DNA from: Pseudomonas gingeri
GTDB lineage: Bacteria > Pseudomonadota > Gammaproteobacteria > Pseudomonadales > Pseudomonadaceae
Assembly (NCBI RefSeq): GCF_013385425.1
Contig: NZ_JACAQA010000015.1
Span: 62,001 to 126,000 of the forward strand
DNA length: 64,000 nt
Direction of reading: 5' to 3'
The notes under the pieces were generated by a model. The model did no database searches and was not told the DNA's origin. It saw only the letters and a list, made by a program, of their open reading frames with translations. This document shows positions 56,698-64,000 of this stretch, one piece after another. The stretch's first letter is position 1, and each line of letters opens with the position of its first letter. A program made the translations under genes and the position numbers.

Positions 56698-58140
56698 ATG
56701 CGTCTCACGCCGAGATTCGAGGTTTTTCATCCACCTCAGGCCCCAAGCCGACTGTTCCGCGCCCTGGCCTTGGTCGGCCTGACGCTGTTGAGTGGCTGCT
56801 CGCTGGTGCCGGGCTACCAGCAGCCGGCCTTGCCCCTGGCCCCGCAGTGGTCGGCCAAGGACCCGTCCGCCGCTTCAGTCGATGCGGCAGGCGGCCCTTG
56901 GTGGCGTGAGTTCCACAGTGCCGAGCTCGATGGCCTGATTGCCCGTGGCCTGAACGACAACTACAGCCTCAAGGCTGCCGTGAGCCGGGTCGACCAGGCC
57001 CGGGCCATTGCCCAGGTGGCCGGTGCCGGGCAATACCCCAACCTGTCCCTGGGCGGCAACTACCAGCGCCAGAACAATTACGGCAGCACGAAAAAATCCA
57101 GCGTCTTCGCCGAAGCCACCTACGAGGTGGACTTCTGGGGCAAGCAACGGGCCACCGCCGATTCCTCCCAGGCCCTGGCCAATGCCAGCCAATTCGATGC
57201 CCAGACCCTGCGCATGACCCTCGGCGCGAGCATCGCCGACACCTACTTCCAGGTCCTCTCGCTGCAGGACCGCGTGCGCCTGGCCCAGTCCATCGCCGCC
57301 GACGCCAGCCAAGTCCTCGATCTGGTGCAGGTGCAGGCCAGCCAGGGCGCGGTGTCGAGCCTGGAAGTCGAACAGCAGCGCAATGCCCAGCAAACCTTCC
57401 AGGCCGCCGTGCCGCTGTTGCAACAGCAGCTCGACGCGGCCAAGTATCAACTGGCGACACTGGTGGGCGTGCCGCCTGAAGGCTTCGAGGTCCAGCAAAC
57501 CGGGCTCGACGCCCTCCAGGTGCCACAACCCAAGGTCGGCCTGCCCGTCGGCCTGGTGCGCCAACGCCCGGATATCCAGGCCGCAGAAGCGCGCCTGGTT
57601 TCAGCCAACTACGACGTCGGCGTGGCCCGGGCAGCGTTCCTGCCCAACCTTTCCCTGGACCTGCTCGGTGGTATCGACACCCTGGCCGGCGGGCATATCT
57701 GGAGCATCGTCGGCAACCTGACCCAGCCGGTGTTCAGCGGCGGCCAACTGACCGGACAACTGCACGCCGACCAGGCCCATGTGCAGGAACTGACCGCCAG
57801 CTATCGCGCCTCGATCATCGAAGCCCTGCGTGATGTGGAAACCCAGCTCAGCGCAGCGCGGCAACTGGACCAGGCCTACAGCCTGAACCAGGCCGCCGTC
57901 GGCTCCGCCCGCGAAGCCGCGCGCCTGGCCCAGGTTCGTTACCGCCTCGGCTCCACCGATTTCCAGACGCTGCTGGTGGTCGAGCGCACCCAGTACCAGG
58001 CCGAAGACAGCCTGCTCCAGGTGCGCCTCCAGCATCTGCAGGCCGCCGTCGGCCTGTTTCGTGCCATCGGCGGCGATTTCAGCGCGCCGACCCTGGCCGC
58101 CGCCACTCCTTCTTCTCCCTTTCAGGTCGTTCAGCCATGA
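56698..58140 (+). CDS. RND efflux outer-membrane lipoprotein (NodT/OprM family)
   Basis: 480 residues. The lipoprotein signal ends LLSGC with lipidated C34. Two outer-membrane efflux domains follow: VPGYQQPALPLAPQW, LGASIADTYFQVLSLQDRV (shortened), LPVGLVRQRPDIQAAEARL and GSTDFQTLLVVERTQYQAED. It forms the trimeric outer-membrane channel of the tripartite pump encoded by the next two genes and overlaps the adaptor gene by ATGA. Confidence 0.93.
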   Translation: MRLTPRFEVFHPPQAPSRLFRALALVGLTLLSGCSLVPGYQQPALPLAPQWSAKDPSAASVDAAGGPWWREFHSAELDGLIARGLNDNYSLKAAVSRVDQARAIAQVAGAGQYPNLSLGGNYQRQNNYGSTKKSSVFAEATYEVDFWGKQRATADSSQALANASQFDAQTLRMTLGASIADTYFQVLSLQDRVRLAQSIAADASQVLDLVQVQASQGAVSSLEVEQQRNAQQTFQAAVPLLQQQLDAAKYQLATLVGVPPEGFEVQQTGLDALQVPQPKVGLPVGLVRQRPDIQAAEARLVSANYDVGVARAAFLPNLSLDLLGGIDTLAGGHIWSIVGNLTQPVFSGGQLTGQLHADQAHVQELTASYRASIIEALRDVETQLSAARQLDQAYSLNQAAVGSAREAARLAQVRYRLGSTDFQTLLVVERTQYQAEDSLLQVRLQHLQAAVGLFRAIGGDFSAPTLAAATPSSPFQVVQP

Positions 58141-59342
58141 AGCACTCACCCCAGGCGCCATCCCAACCTCGTCGTCTGCGCCTCGGCCTGCTGGTCGTCG
58201 CCATGCTCGGCGCTTCGCTGTTGATCAAGACCCAATGGATCGACCGCGTCCAGGCGGCACCGACAGCTCCTGTTGATAGCGCTATCCCGGTGGTGATGCA
58301 GGCGGCGGGGCAAAAGGATCTGCCGATCTGGATCGACGCCATCGGCAACGTCCAGCCCCTCAACACCGTCAATGTGCGGGTGCGGGTCGACGGCGAGCTG
58401 CAGAAAGTCCTGTTTACCGAAGGCCAGATGGTCAACGCCGGCAGTCAGTTGGCGCAGATCGATCCACGGGTCTACCAGGCGCAGGTGGCCCAGGCCCAGG
58501 CGCTGGTCAGCAAGGACCAGGCGCAGTTGGCCAACCTCAAGGTCAATCTCGACCGGGCCAGCAAGCTGGCAGCGGCCAAGGCCGGCCCGACCCAGGATGT
58601 CGATACCTATCGGGCCCAGTTGGCGGCCCAGCAGGCCACGGTCCAGGCCGACCAGGCGGCCCTGGAGAATGCCCGCCTGCAACTGGCTTTCACCCGGATC
58701 GACGCGCCGTTCACCGGCCGGACCGGGCAACGCCTGCTGGACGTCGGTTCGATTGTCCACGGCACCGATGCCACGGGCCTGGTGACCCTGACGCAGATGG
58801 ACCCGATCTCGGTGGCCTTCGCGGTGTCCCAGGACGACCTGGCGCGGATCCTCAAGGAAAACGCCGTGGCCCCCTTGCAGGTGCTCGCCATGAGCCGCGA
58901 CGGCCATCAGCAACTGGCGAGCGGCTCCCTGAGCTTTATCGACAGCCAGGTGATCGCCGCCAGCGGGCAGATCCAGCTCAAGGCGCAATTTCACAATGCC
59001 GGCCAGCAACTCTGGCCCGGCCAACTGGTGGGCGCGCGTCTGCTGGTGAATACCCAGAAGGCCGTCACCGTGGTGCCGGCCAATGCGGTGCAGCAAGGGC
59101 AGAAGGGCGACTTCGTCTATGTGGTCAATGCCGACCAGCGGGTCGAGCCACGGCAGGTGACGGCGGCGACGGTGGTCGACGGCCAGCAGTGGATCAAGGA
59201 CGGCCTGGCGCCGGGTGAAGTGGTGGTGGTCCAGGGCCAGTCGCGGATCGCCCCCGGGCTCAAGGTCAAGCCGGTCAGCCTGGATACGGACCCGGCGGCA
59301 CCTGAGGTGGCGTTGAGCGGCAGCGCCGGAGGCAAGCCATGA
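58137..59342 (+). CDS. RND efflux periplasmic adaptor (MdtA-like)
   Basis: 401 residues. An N-terminal membrane anchor (LRLGLLVVAMLGASLLI) is followed by lipoyl/barrel-sandwich halves (IGNVQPLNTVNVRVRVDGEL, shortened, and FTRIDAPFTGRTGQRLLD), a helical hairpin rich in Ala/Gln, and beta-barrel domains ending VVPANAVQQGQKGDFVYVV. It bridges the inner-membrane pump and the outer-membrane channel. Coupled at both ends by ATGA overlaps. Confidence 0.93.
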   Translation: MKHSPQAPSQPRRLRLGLLVVAMLGASLLIKTQWIDRVQAAPTAPVDSAIPVVMQAAGQKDLPIWIDAIGNVQPLNTVNVRVRVDGELQKVLFTEGQMVNAGSQLAQIDPRVYQAQVAQAQALVSKDQAQLANLKVNLDRASKLAAAKAGPTQDVDTYRAQLAAQQATVQADQAALENARLQLAFTRIDAPFTGRTGQRLLDVGSIVHGTDATGLVTLTQMDPISVAFAVSQDDLARILKENAVAPLQVLAMSRDGHQQLASGSLSFIDSQVIAASGQIQLKAQFHNAGQQLWPGQLVGARLLVNTQKAVTVVPANAVQQGQKGDFVYVVNADQRVEPRQVTAATVVDGQQWIKDGLAPGEVVVVQGQSRIAPGLKVKPVSLDTDPAAPEVALSGSAGGKP

Positions 59343-62300
59343 ACCTGCTCGCCGGTCTGATCCAGCGCCGCACGGGCCTGTGCCTGCTGGCCCTGGGGGT
59401 GATGCTGCTGGGCACTTTTGCCTATTTTCAACTGCCGGTGGCGCCGTTGCCGACGGTGGACTTTCCCACCATCCAGGTCACCGCCAAGCTCTCCGGGGCC
59501 AGCGCCGAAACCATGGCGACCTCGGTGGCGACGCCGCTGGAACGGGCCTTCGCCGCCGTGCCCCAGGTCACCTCGATGACCTCCTCGAGTTCCTCGGGCA
59601 AGACCCAGATCGTCCTGCAGTTCGACCTGTCGCGTAATATCGACGGCGCGGCCCAGGACGTGCAGACGGCGATCAACACCGCCAGCGCGACCTTGCCGAA
59701 AACCATGACCAGCACGCCGACCTTCAACAAGGTCAACCCGGCGGAGTTCACCGTGCTGTCCCTGGCCCTGACCTCGCCGACGCGGACCTTGCCGGAGCTG
59801 GATCGCTACGCCGACAACTACCTGGCCCAGCGCCTGTCGCAGATGCCCGGCGTCGGCCTGGTGGATTTCCATGGCGAGCAGAAGCCGGCGGTGCGCATCC
59901 AGATCGACCCGGATGCCCTGGCGGCCCGTGGCCTGACCCTGGAGGAAGTGCGCAGCATCGTCGGTCTCAGCACCCTCGATCAACCCAAGGGCAACCTCAA
60001 CGGCCAGTATCGCTCGGTGACCCTCGATGCCACCGACCAACTGCTCGACCCCAAGGGTTATCGCGAACTGGTGGTGGCCTACAAGGCCGGGGTGCCGATC
60101 AAGCTCGGCGACCTGGGCCGGGTCATCGATGGTGCCGAGGACACCCAGCAGGCCGCCGGTATCGACGGCCAGCCGACGGTGATCGTCGACATCCACAAGC
60201 AGCCGGGCTTCAACGTGCTGTCGACCATCGCCAATATCAAGGCCAGCCTGCCGGCCCTGACCGCGTCCTTGCCCCGGGATGTGCAGGTCCAGGTGGTCGG
60301 CGACCGCACCCAGACCATCAATGCCTCGGTCAACGACGTGCAGTTCACCTTGCTGCTGTCCATCGCCCTGGTGGTCGTGGTGATCTTCGTGTTCCTGCGC
60401 AAGGCCACGGCGACCCTGATCCCGACCCTGACCATCCCGCTGTCGCTGGTGGCGACCTTTGCCGTGATGTACCTGCTGGGCTACAGCCTGGACAACCTGT
60501 CGATCATGGGCCTGGCGATTGCCGTCGGCTTCGTGGTGGACGACGCCATCGTGGTCATGGAAAACATCGTCCGCCACCTGGAAATGGGCAAGTCGCGGAT
60601 CCAGGCGGCGGTGGACGGTTTGCGCGAGGTGGGTTTCACCATTGTCTCGATGACCGTGTCGCTGATCGCGGTGTTCCTGCCGATCCTGTTGATGGGCGGC
60701 ATCGTCGGGCGGCTGATGCGTGAGTTCGCGGTGACGGTCAGCGTGGCGATCCTGATGTCCGGCGTGGTCTCCCTGACCGTGACACCGATGCTCTGCGCCT
60801 GGTTGCTCAAGCCGGAACACGAGTCGCGCCCGAGCCGTTTCGGCGATGCCTGCGAGGCGGTCTACAACCGGATTCACGAGGGCTACCGACGCAGCCTGGA
60901 GTGGGTGCTCGATCACCAGCGCCTGACCCTGGCCGTGGCGGTCGCCACCTTCGTCGCCACGGCCATGCTCTACCTGTATATCCCCAAGGGCTTTTTCCCG
61001 CAGCAGGACACCGGCCTGATCCAGGGCGTCGCCGAAGCCGCCTCGGATATCTCGCCGGAGGCCATGCGCCAGCGCGTTGCGCTGCTGGCCGATATCGTCA
61101 GCGCCGACCCGGCGGTGGCCAAGGCCTATTACTGGATCGGCCCCAACCCGACGGTCAGCCAGGGCCGGGTGATGGTCAACCTCAAGCCGTTCGACCAGCG
61201 CACGGCCAGCGCCCAGCAGGTGATCGCGCGCTTGCAGCCGGCCCTCGACAAGGTCCAGGGCATCAAGCTGTTCCTGCAGGCCAACCAGGATATCCAGATC
61301 GGCGGCCGGGCCAGCAAGACCCAGTACCAGTACACCTTGCAGGACCCGGACAGCCAGGAGCTGGACCATTGGAGCGGGTTGCTGCTGGACCGTCTCAAAC
61401 AGTTGCCGCAACTACGCAACGTCACCTCCGACCAACAGCGCGCCGCCCCCCAGGCGACCCTGGTGATCGACCGGCCCTCGGCGGCGCGGTTGGGGGTCAA
61501 TGTGCAGGCGATCGACGACGTGCTCTATGACGCCTTCGGCCAACGGCAGATCGCTACCATGTTCACCCAACTGGACCAGAACCACGTCATTCTCGAACTC
61601 GATCCGCGCTGGCAGATGTCCATCGACACTCTCAAGCACCTGTATGTGCGTTCCACCTCCGGAGAGATGGTGCCGCTGGATATGCTGGCGAGTATCCGCA
61701 ACGAGCTGGCGCCGATCATCATCAACCACCAGGGTGTGTTCCCGGCCATTACCCTGTCGTTCGACCTGGCCCCGGGGCAGGCCTTGAGCGATGCGGTCAA
61801 CGCCATCGAGAAGGCTTCGCTGGCGGTGGGCCTGCCGGACACGGTGTCGGGGAGTTTCCAGGGCACCGCCCAGGCGTTCAAGGATTCGCTCAAGTCGCAA
61901 CCCTGGCTGATCCTGGCGGCGATCCTGACGGTCTATATCGTCCTCGGGGTGCTCTATGAAAACGCCATCCATCCGCTGACGATCATTTCCACCTTGCCCT
62001 CGGCCGGCTTCGGCGCCTTGTTGGCGTTGATCATCTGCGGGCAGGACCTGTCGGTGCTGGGCATGATCGGGATCATTCTGCTGATCGGCATCGTCAAGAA
62101 GAACGCGATCATGATCGTCGACTTCACCCTGGAGGCCGAGCGTGGTGGCATGGCGCCGCGAGAGGCGGTGCATGAAGCCTGCCTGCTGCGCCTGCGGCCG
62201 ATCCTGATGACGTCGCTGGCGGCGTTGCTCGGTGCCGTGCCCCTGGCCTTCGGGCATGGCGCGGGTTCGGAATTGCGTCAGCCCCTGGGGATCGCCATTG

Positions 62301-62458
62301 TCGGCGGGTTGGCGGTGTCGCAACTGCTGACGCTCTACACCACGCCGGTGGTCTACCTGTGGTTCGACCGGTTGCGCGGGCAAAAAAAAGCCCGCAACGA
62401 AGGCGAGCTGAATCAAGTTGAAACGAGGAGTGAATCCATCCTAGAGGGGCAGAAGTGA
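59339..62458 (+). CDS. RND multidrug efflux pump (MdtB/MdtC-like)
   Basis: 1039 residues, twelve helices in two repeats, the normal HAE-1 length. Proton-relay aspartates D401-D402 lie in GFVVDDAIVVMENI. Other RND blocks: PLPTVDFPTIQVTAKLSGAS (start), IAVGFVV, FFPQQDTGLIQG and the late GIILLIGIVKKNAIMIVDF. It exports drugs or metabolites with the two upstream products. Sequence resembles MdtC/MuxC more than MexB. Only one pump gene is present, unlike the two in MdtABC. Substrate unknown. Confidence 0.93.
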   Translation: MNLLAGLIQRRTGLCLLALGVMLLGTFAYFQLPVAPLPTVDFPTIQVTAKLSGASAETMATSVATPLERAFAAVPQVTSMTSSSSSGKTQIVLQFDLSRNIDGAAQDVQTAINTASATLPKTMTSTPTFNKVNPAEFTVLSLALTSPTRTLPELDRYADNYLAQRLSQMPGVGLVDFHGEQKPAVRIQIDPDALAARGLTLEEVRSIVGLSTLDQPKGNLNGQYRSVTLDATDQLLDPKGYRELVVAYKAGVPIKLGDLGRVIDGAEDTQQAAGIDGQPTVIVDIHKQPGFNVLSTIANIKASLPALTASLPRDVQVQVVGDRTQTINASVNDVQFTLLLSIALVVVVIFVFLRKATATLIPTLTIPLSLVATFAVMYLLGYSLDNLSIMGLAIAVGFVVDDAIVVMENIVRHLEMGKSRIQAAVDGLREVGFTIVSMTVSLIAVFLPILLMGGIVGRLMREFAVTVSVAILMSGVVSLTVTPMLCAWLLKPEHESRPSRFGDACEAVYNRIHEGYRRSLEWVLDHQRLTLAVAVATFVATAMLYLYIPKGFFPQQDTGLIQGVAEAASDISPEAMRQRVALLADIVSADPAVAKAYYWIGPNPTVSQGRVMVNLKPFDQRTASAQQVIARLQPALDKVQGIKLFLQANQDIQIGGRASKTQYQYTLQDPDSQELDHWSGLLLDRLKQLPQLRNVTSDQQRAAPQATLVIDRPSAARLGVNVQAIDDVLYDAFGQRQIATMFTQLDQNHVILELDPRWQMSIDTLKHLYVRSTSGEMVPLDMLASIRNELAPIIINHQGVFPAITLSFDLAPGQALSDAVNAIEKASLAVGLPDTVSGSFQGTAQAFKDSLKSQPWLILAAILTVYIVLGVLYENAIHPLTIISTLPSAGFGALLALIICGQDLSVLGMIGIILLIGIVKKNAIMIVDFTLEAERGGMAPREAVHEACLLRLRPILMTSLAALLGAVPLAFGHGAGSELRQPLGIAIVGGLAVSQLLTLYTTPVVYLWFDRLRGQKKARNEGELNQVETRSESILEGQK

Positions 62459-62628
62459 AATCGGCGTGAAAGGCCCGGCCAGGAAAATGAAAGTTTCGTG
62501 ACCGGGTGGTCATTCGTCGGAACCTTGCGCCAGGGGCTGCGTGTCGCTGCCGGTCGACTACGCTCAATATTTTTGAAGCCGCCGGGGATTTGCCGGTGGG
62601 GATCCATTATGTTGATGAGGAGATGGCT

Positions 62629-62838
62629 ATGAAGGATGCGTACATTTACGACAACGGGGATGAGTTTCCGATCAACAATCGGCTGCGTTGCGGCCAGACG
62701 GCCTATGTGGCGGAGTTTGGTGGGGAGGTGCCGGTCGAGGCGGCTGAGGTCAAGTCCGTGAGGCCCGCGCCCACGCTGCTGGTCAAGCCACCGTATTTTC
62801 CCAAGGCGGCCAAGCCGCGTTTGAAAAAGCACGCCTGA
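62629..62838 (+). CDS. Small conserved-looking hypothetical protein
   Basis: 69 residues from ATG 62629, chosen because GAGGAG at 62617-62622 is six bases upstream; ATG 62623 touches the ribosome site and is less likely. The N-terminal half is AYIYDNGDEFPINNRLRCGQ, the rest is proline- and lysine-rich (PYFPKAAKPRLKKHA). I do not recognise a domain. Codon use is normal for this chromosome. It lies downstream of the efflux operon with its own ribosome site. Confidence 0.65.
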   Translation: MKDAYIYDNGDEFPINNRLRCGQTAYVAEFGGEVPVEAAEVKSVRPAPTLLVKPPYFPKAAKPRLKKHA

Positions 62839-62867
62839 CCCCGTTCAGCCAGGTCTGAACACGGTCC

Positions 62868-62958
62868 CTGTAGGAGCCGGCTTGCTGGCGATGGCGGTAT
62901 TCCAGGCGACGGCGATGTCGACCATCGGATCGCATCGCCAGCAAGCCGGCTCCTACAG
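62868..62958. repeat. REP inverted pair
   Basis: Arms 62868-62893 and 62933-62958 (CTGTAGGAGCCGGCTTGC and its complement) are a perfect 26-bp inverted pair around 39 bases. They separate the small protein gene from the convergent PLP enzyme and probably serve as a bidirectional terminator. Confidence 0.88.
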
Positions 62959-63010
62959 GTTGTGTGGTGTCTTCAAGAGCCCATTTCCGTAGTTGGCCGG
63001 CATCGCGCTT

Positions 63011-64000
63011 TCAGCGCCGACGCAAACTCTGCTCCATCCGGCTGATGCCTTCCTCCAGCAAGGCCCTCGGGCAACCGAAGTTCAAGCGCACGAACTGCTG
63101 CGCGTCGTCGCCAAACTCGATCCCCGCGCTCAACCCCACCTTGGCCTCTTCGAGGAAAAACCGGTACGGGTCCGCAAGCCCCAACGCGCTGCAATCGAGC
63201 CAGGCCAGGTAAGTCCCTTGAGCCGGGTGCAGGACCACACCCGGCAACCGGGTTTCCACCGCGTGTTGCAGGTAGTCGCGGTTGGCCTGCAGGTATTGCA
63301 CCAGGCCAGCGAGCCACGGCCCGCACTCGGTGTAGGCCGTGCAGGTGGCTTCCAGCCCCAGGGCATTGACGCTGTCGACCATCCCCCCGCGTGCCGCGTT
63401 GAAGCGCTCGCGTACCGCCGGATCCTGGACAATGGCGTAAGCAGTCTTCAGCCCGGCGATGTTATAGGCCTTGCTCGCCGACATCAGGGTGATGGTGCGC
63501 CTGGCGATCTCCGGGCTCAGGGAGGCGATCGGTACATGACGACGGCCATCGAAGCAGAGGTCGGCATGGATCTCGTCGCTGATAATCAGCGCGCCCTGTT
63601 CCAGGCAGATATCCGCCACCTGTTGCAGTTCTTCCCGGGGGAAGACCTTGCCCAGCGGGTTGTGCGGGTTGCTCAGCAGCAGCGCGCCGCCGCCTTGCAA
63701 GGCGGTACGCAGGGCACCGAAGGGCGTGACATAGTCACCCTGGACATCGCGCTCGAACGCCAGCTCGACTTTCGGCAGGTTCCAGTGACCCGGCGCCAGG
63801 CGCAGCGGGCGGTAGTTGGGCGTCTGCACCACGACGTTCTGGCCCGGTTGCACAAACGCGCGCAGCGCCATGTTGAAACCCGGTTCGACCCCTGGGAGGA
63901 AAATCAGCTCCTGGGGCTCCACGTACCAGGCGTACTTGGCCCGGAGGTCGGCGACGATGGCCAGGCGCAGGGCGTCCTGGGCCACGCTGTAACCCAGTTG
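63011..64000 (-). CDS. MalY/PatB-type PLP-dependent C-S lyase or aminotransferase (5' end outside window)
   Basis: 330 residues are visible and the frame is still open at 64000, so the N-terminus is missing. Fold-type I aminotransferase class I/II of the PatB branch: FLPGVEPGFNMALRAFV, VQTPNYRPL, LLSNPHNPLGKVF, ISDEIHADLCFDG, and the PLP lysine in MSASKAYNIAGLK. The C-terminus has VRLNFGCPRALLEEGISRM. Relatives cleave cystathionine or other C-S bonds, which would suit the sulfur theme, but transamination is also possible. Confidence 0.9.
   Translation of the reverse strand, partial: QLGYSVAQDALRLAIVADLRAKYAWYVEPQELIFLPGVEPGFNMALRAFVQPGQNVVVQTPNYRPLRLAPGHWNLPKVELAFERDVQGDYVTPFGALRTALQGGGALLLSNPHNPLGKVFPREELQQVADICLEQGALIISDEIHADLCFDGRRHVPIASLSPEIARRTITLMSASKAYNIAGLKTAYAIVQDPAVRERFNAARGGMVDSVNALGLEATCTAYTECGPWLAGLVQYLQANRDYLQHAVETRLPGVVLHPAQGTYLAWLDCSALGLADPYRFFLEEAKVGLSAGIEFGDDAQQFVRLNFGCPRALLEEGISRMEQSLRRR

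Overview
The window reads as chromosomal DNA of a fluorescent-group Pseudomonas. Coding density is high, codon use is GC-rich, and REP-type repeats (GTAGGAGC...GCTCCTAC and TGGGAGCTGGC) lie between operons. The gene families are also typical of that group: a complete iol inositol operon, SfnR-type sulfur regulation, TonB receptors and RND efflux. Species cannot be fixed from sequence alone.

Layout. (1) 1-5.6 kb is a secretion-associated locus: the 3' end of a very long, repeat-rich secreted protein with a C-terminal metzincin-like zinc site, a sulfotransferase, and a TolC-type outer-membrane channel. (2) 5.6-8.65 kb is a strikingly AT-rich island. It holds one 4-TM protein, two paralogous membrane proteins, two separate 3'-terminal scraps of a type I secretion adaptor (HlyD family), and a 123-bp copy of the 3' end of the lysR gene at 9.5 kb. 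I read it as a recombination-built accessory array, possibly immunity-like. (3) 9.0-14.8 kb is ordinary: PaaI thioesterase, LysR with a divergent old yellow enzyme, SnoaL-like and VOC proteins, a small exported protein, a Dyp peroxidase and a 66-residue unknown. (4) 14.8-29.9 kb is myo-inositol catabolism (iolR, iolC-E-B-A-I-D-G-H) with a dedicated sugar ABC importer. Matching GGAA-N6-TTCC operators lie upstream of iolC and of the importer. (5) 29.9-37.2 kb carries a family 9 glycosyltransferase, a chemoreceptor, an MFS transporter with a serine hydrolase and LysR, and a DUF1460 protein.

(6) 37.3-53.6 kb looks like one sulfur-scavenging regulon. A Mop/TOBE protein and an SfnR-like sigma-54 activator are followed by two flavin-dependent monooxygenases, a third monooxygenase broken by an internal deletion, a TonB receptor, a P1/S58 peptidase, a TPR protein and a peptide-type ABC importer with a fused double ATPase and a hydrolase. 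Three near-identical sigma-54 promoters and five copies of an 18-bp activator-site-like motif tie the receptor operon, the peptidase and the importer together. (7) 53.6-62.5 kb holds a two-component system, a separate OmpR-type regulator starting at TTG, and a three-gene RND efflux operon. (8) The window ends with a 69-residue conserved unknown and a partial MalY/PatB-type PLP enzyme.

The most unusual parts are the secreted repeat metalloprotease with its sulfotransferase and TolC partner, the adjoining mosaic of membrane-protein paralogues and hlyD scraps, and the sigma-54 sulfur regulon with its shared enhancer motif.
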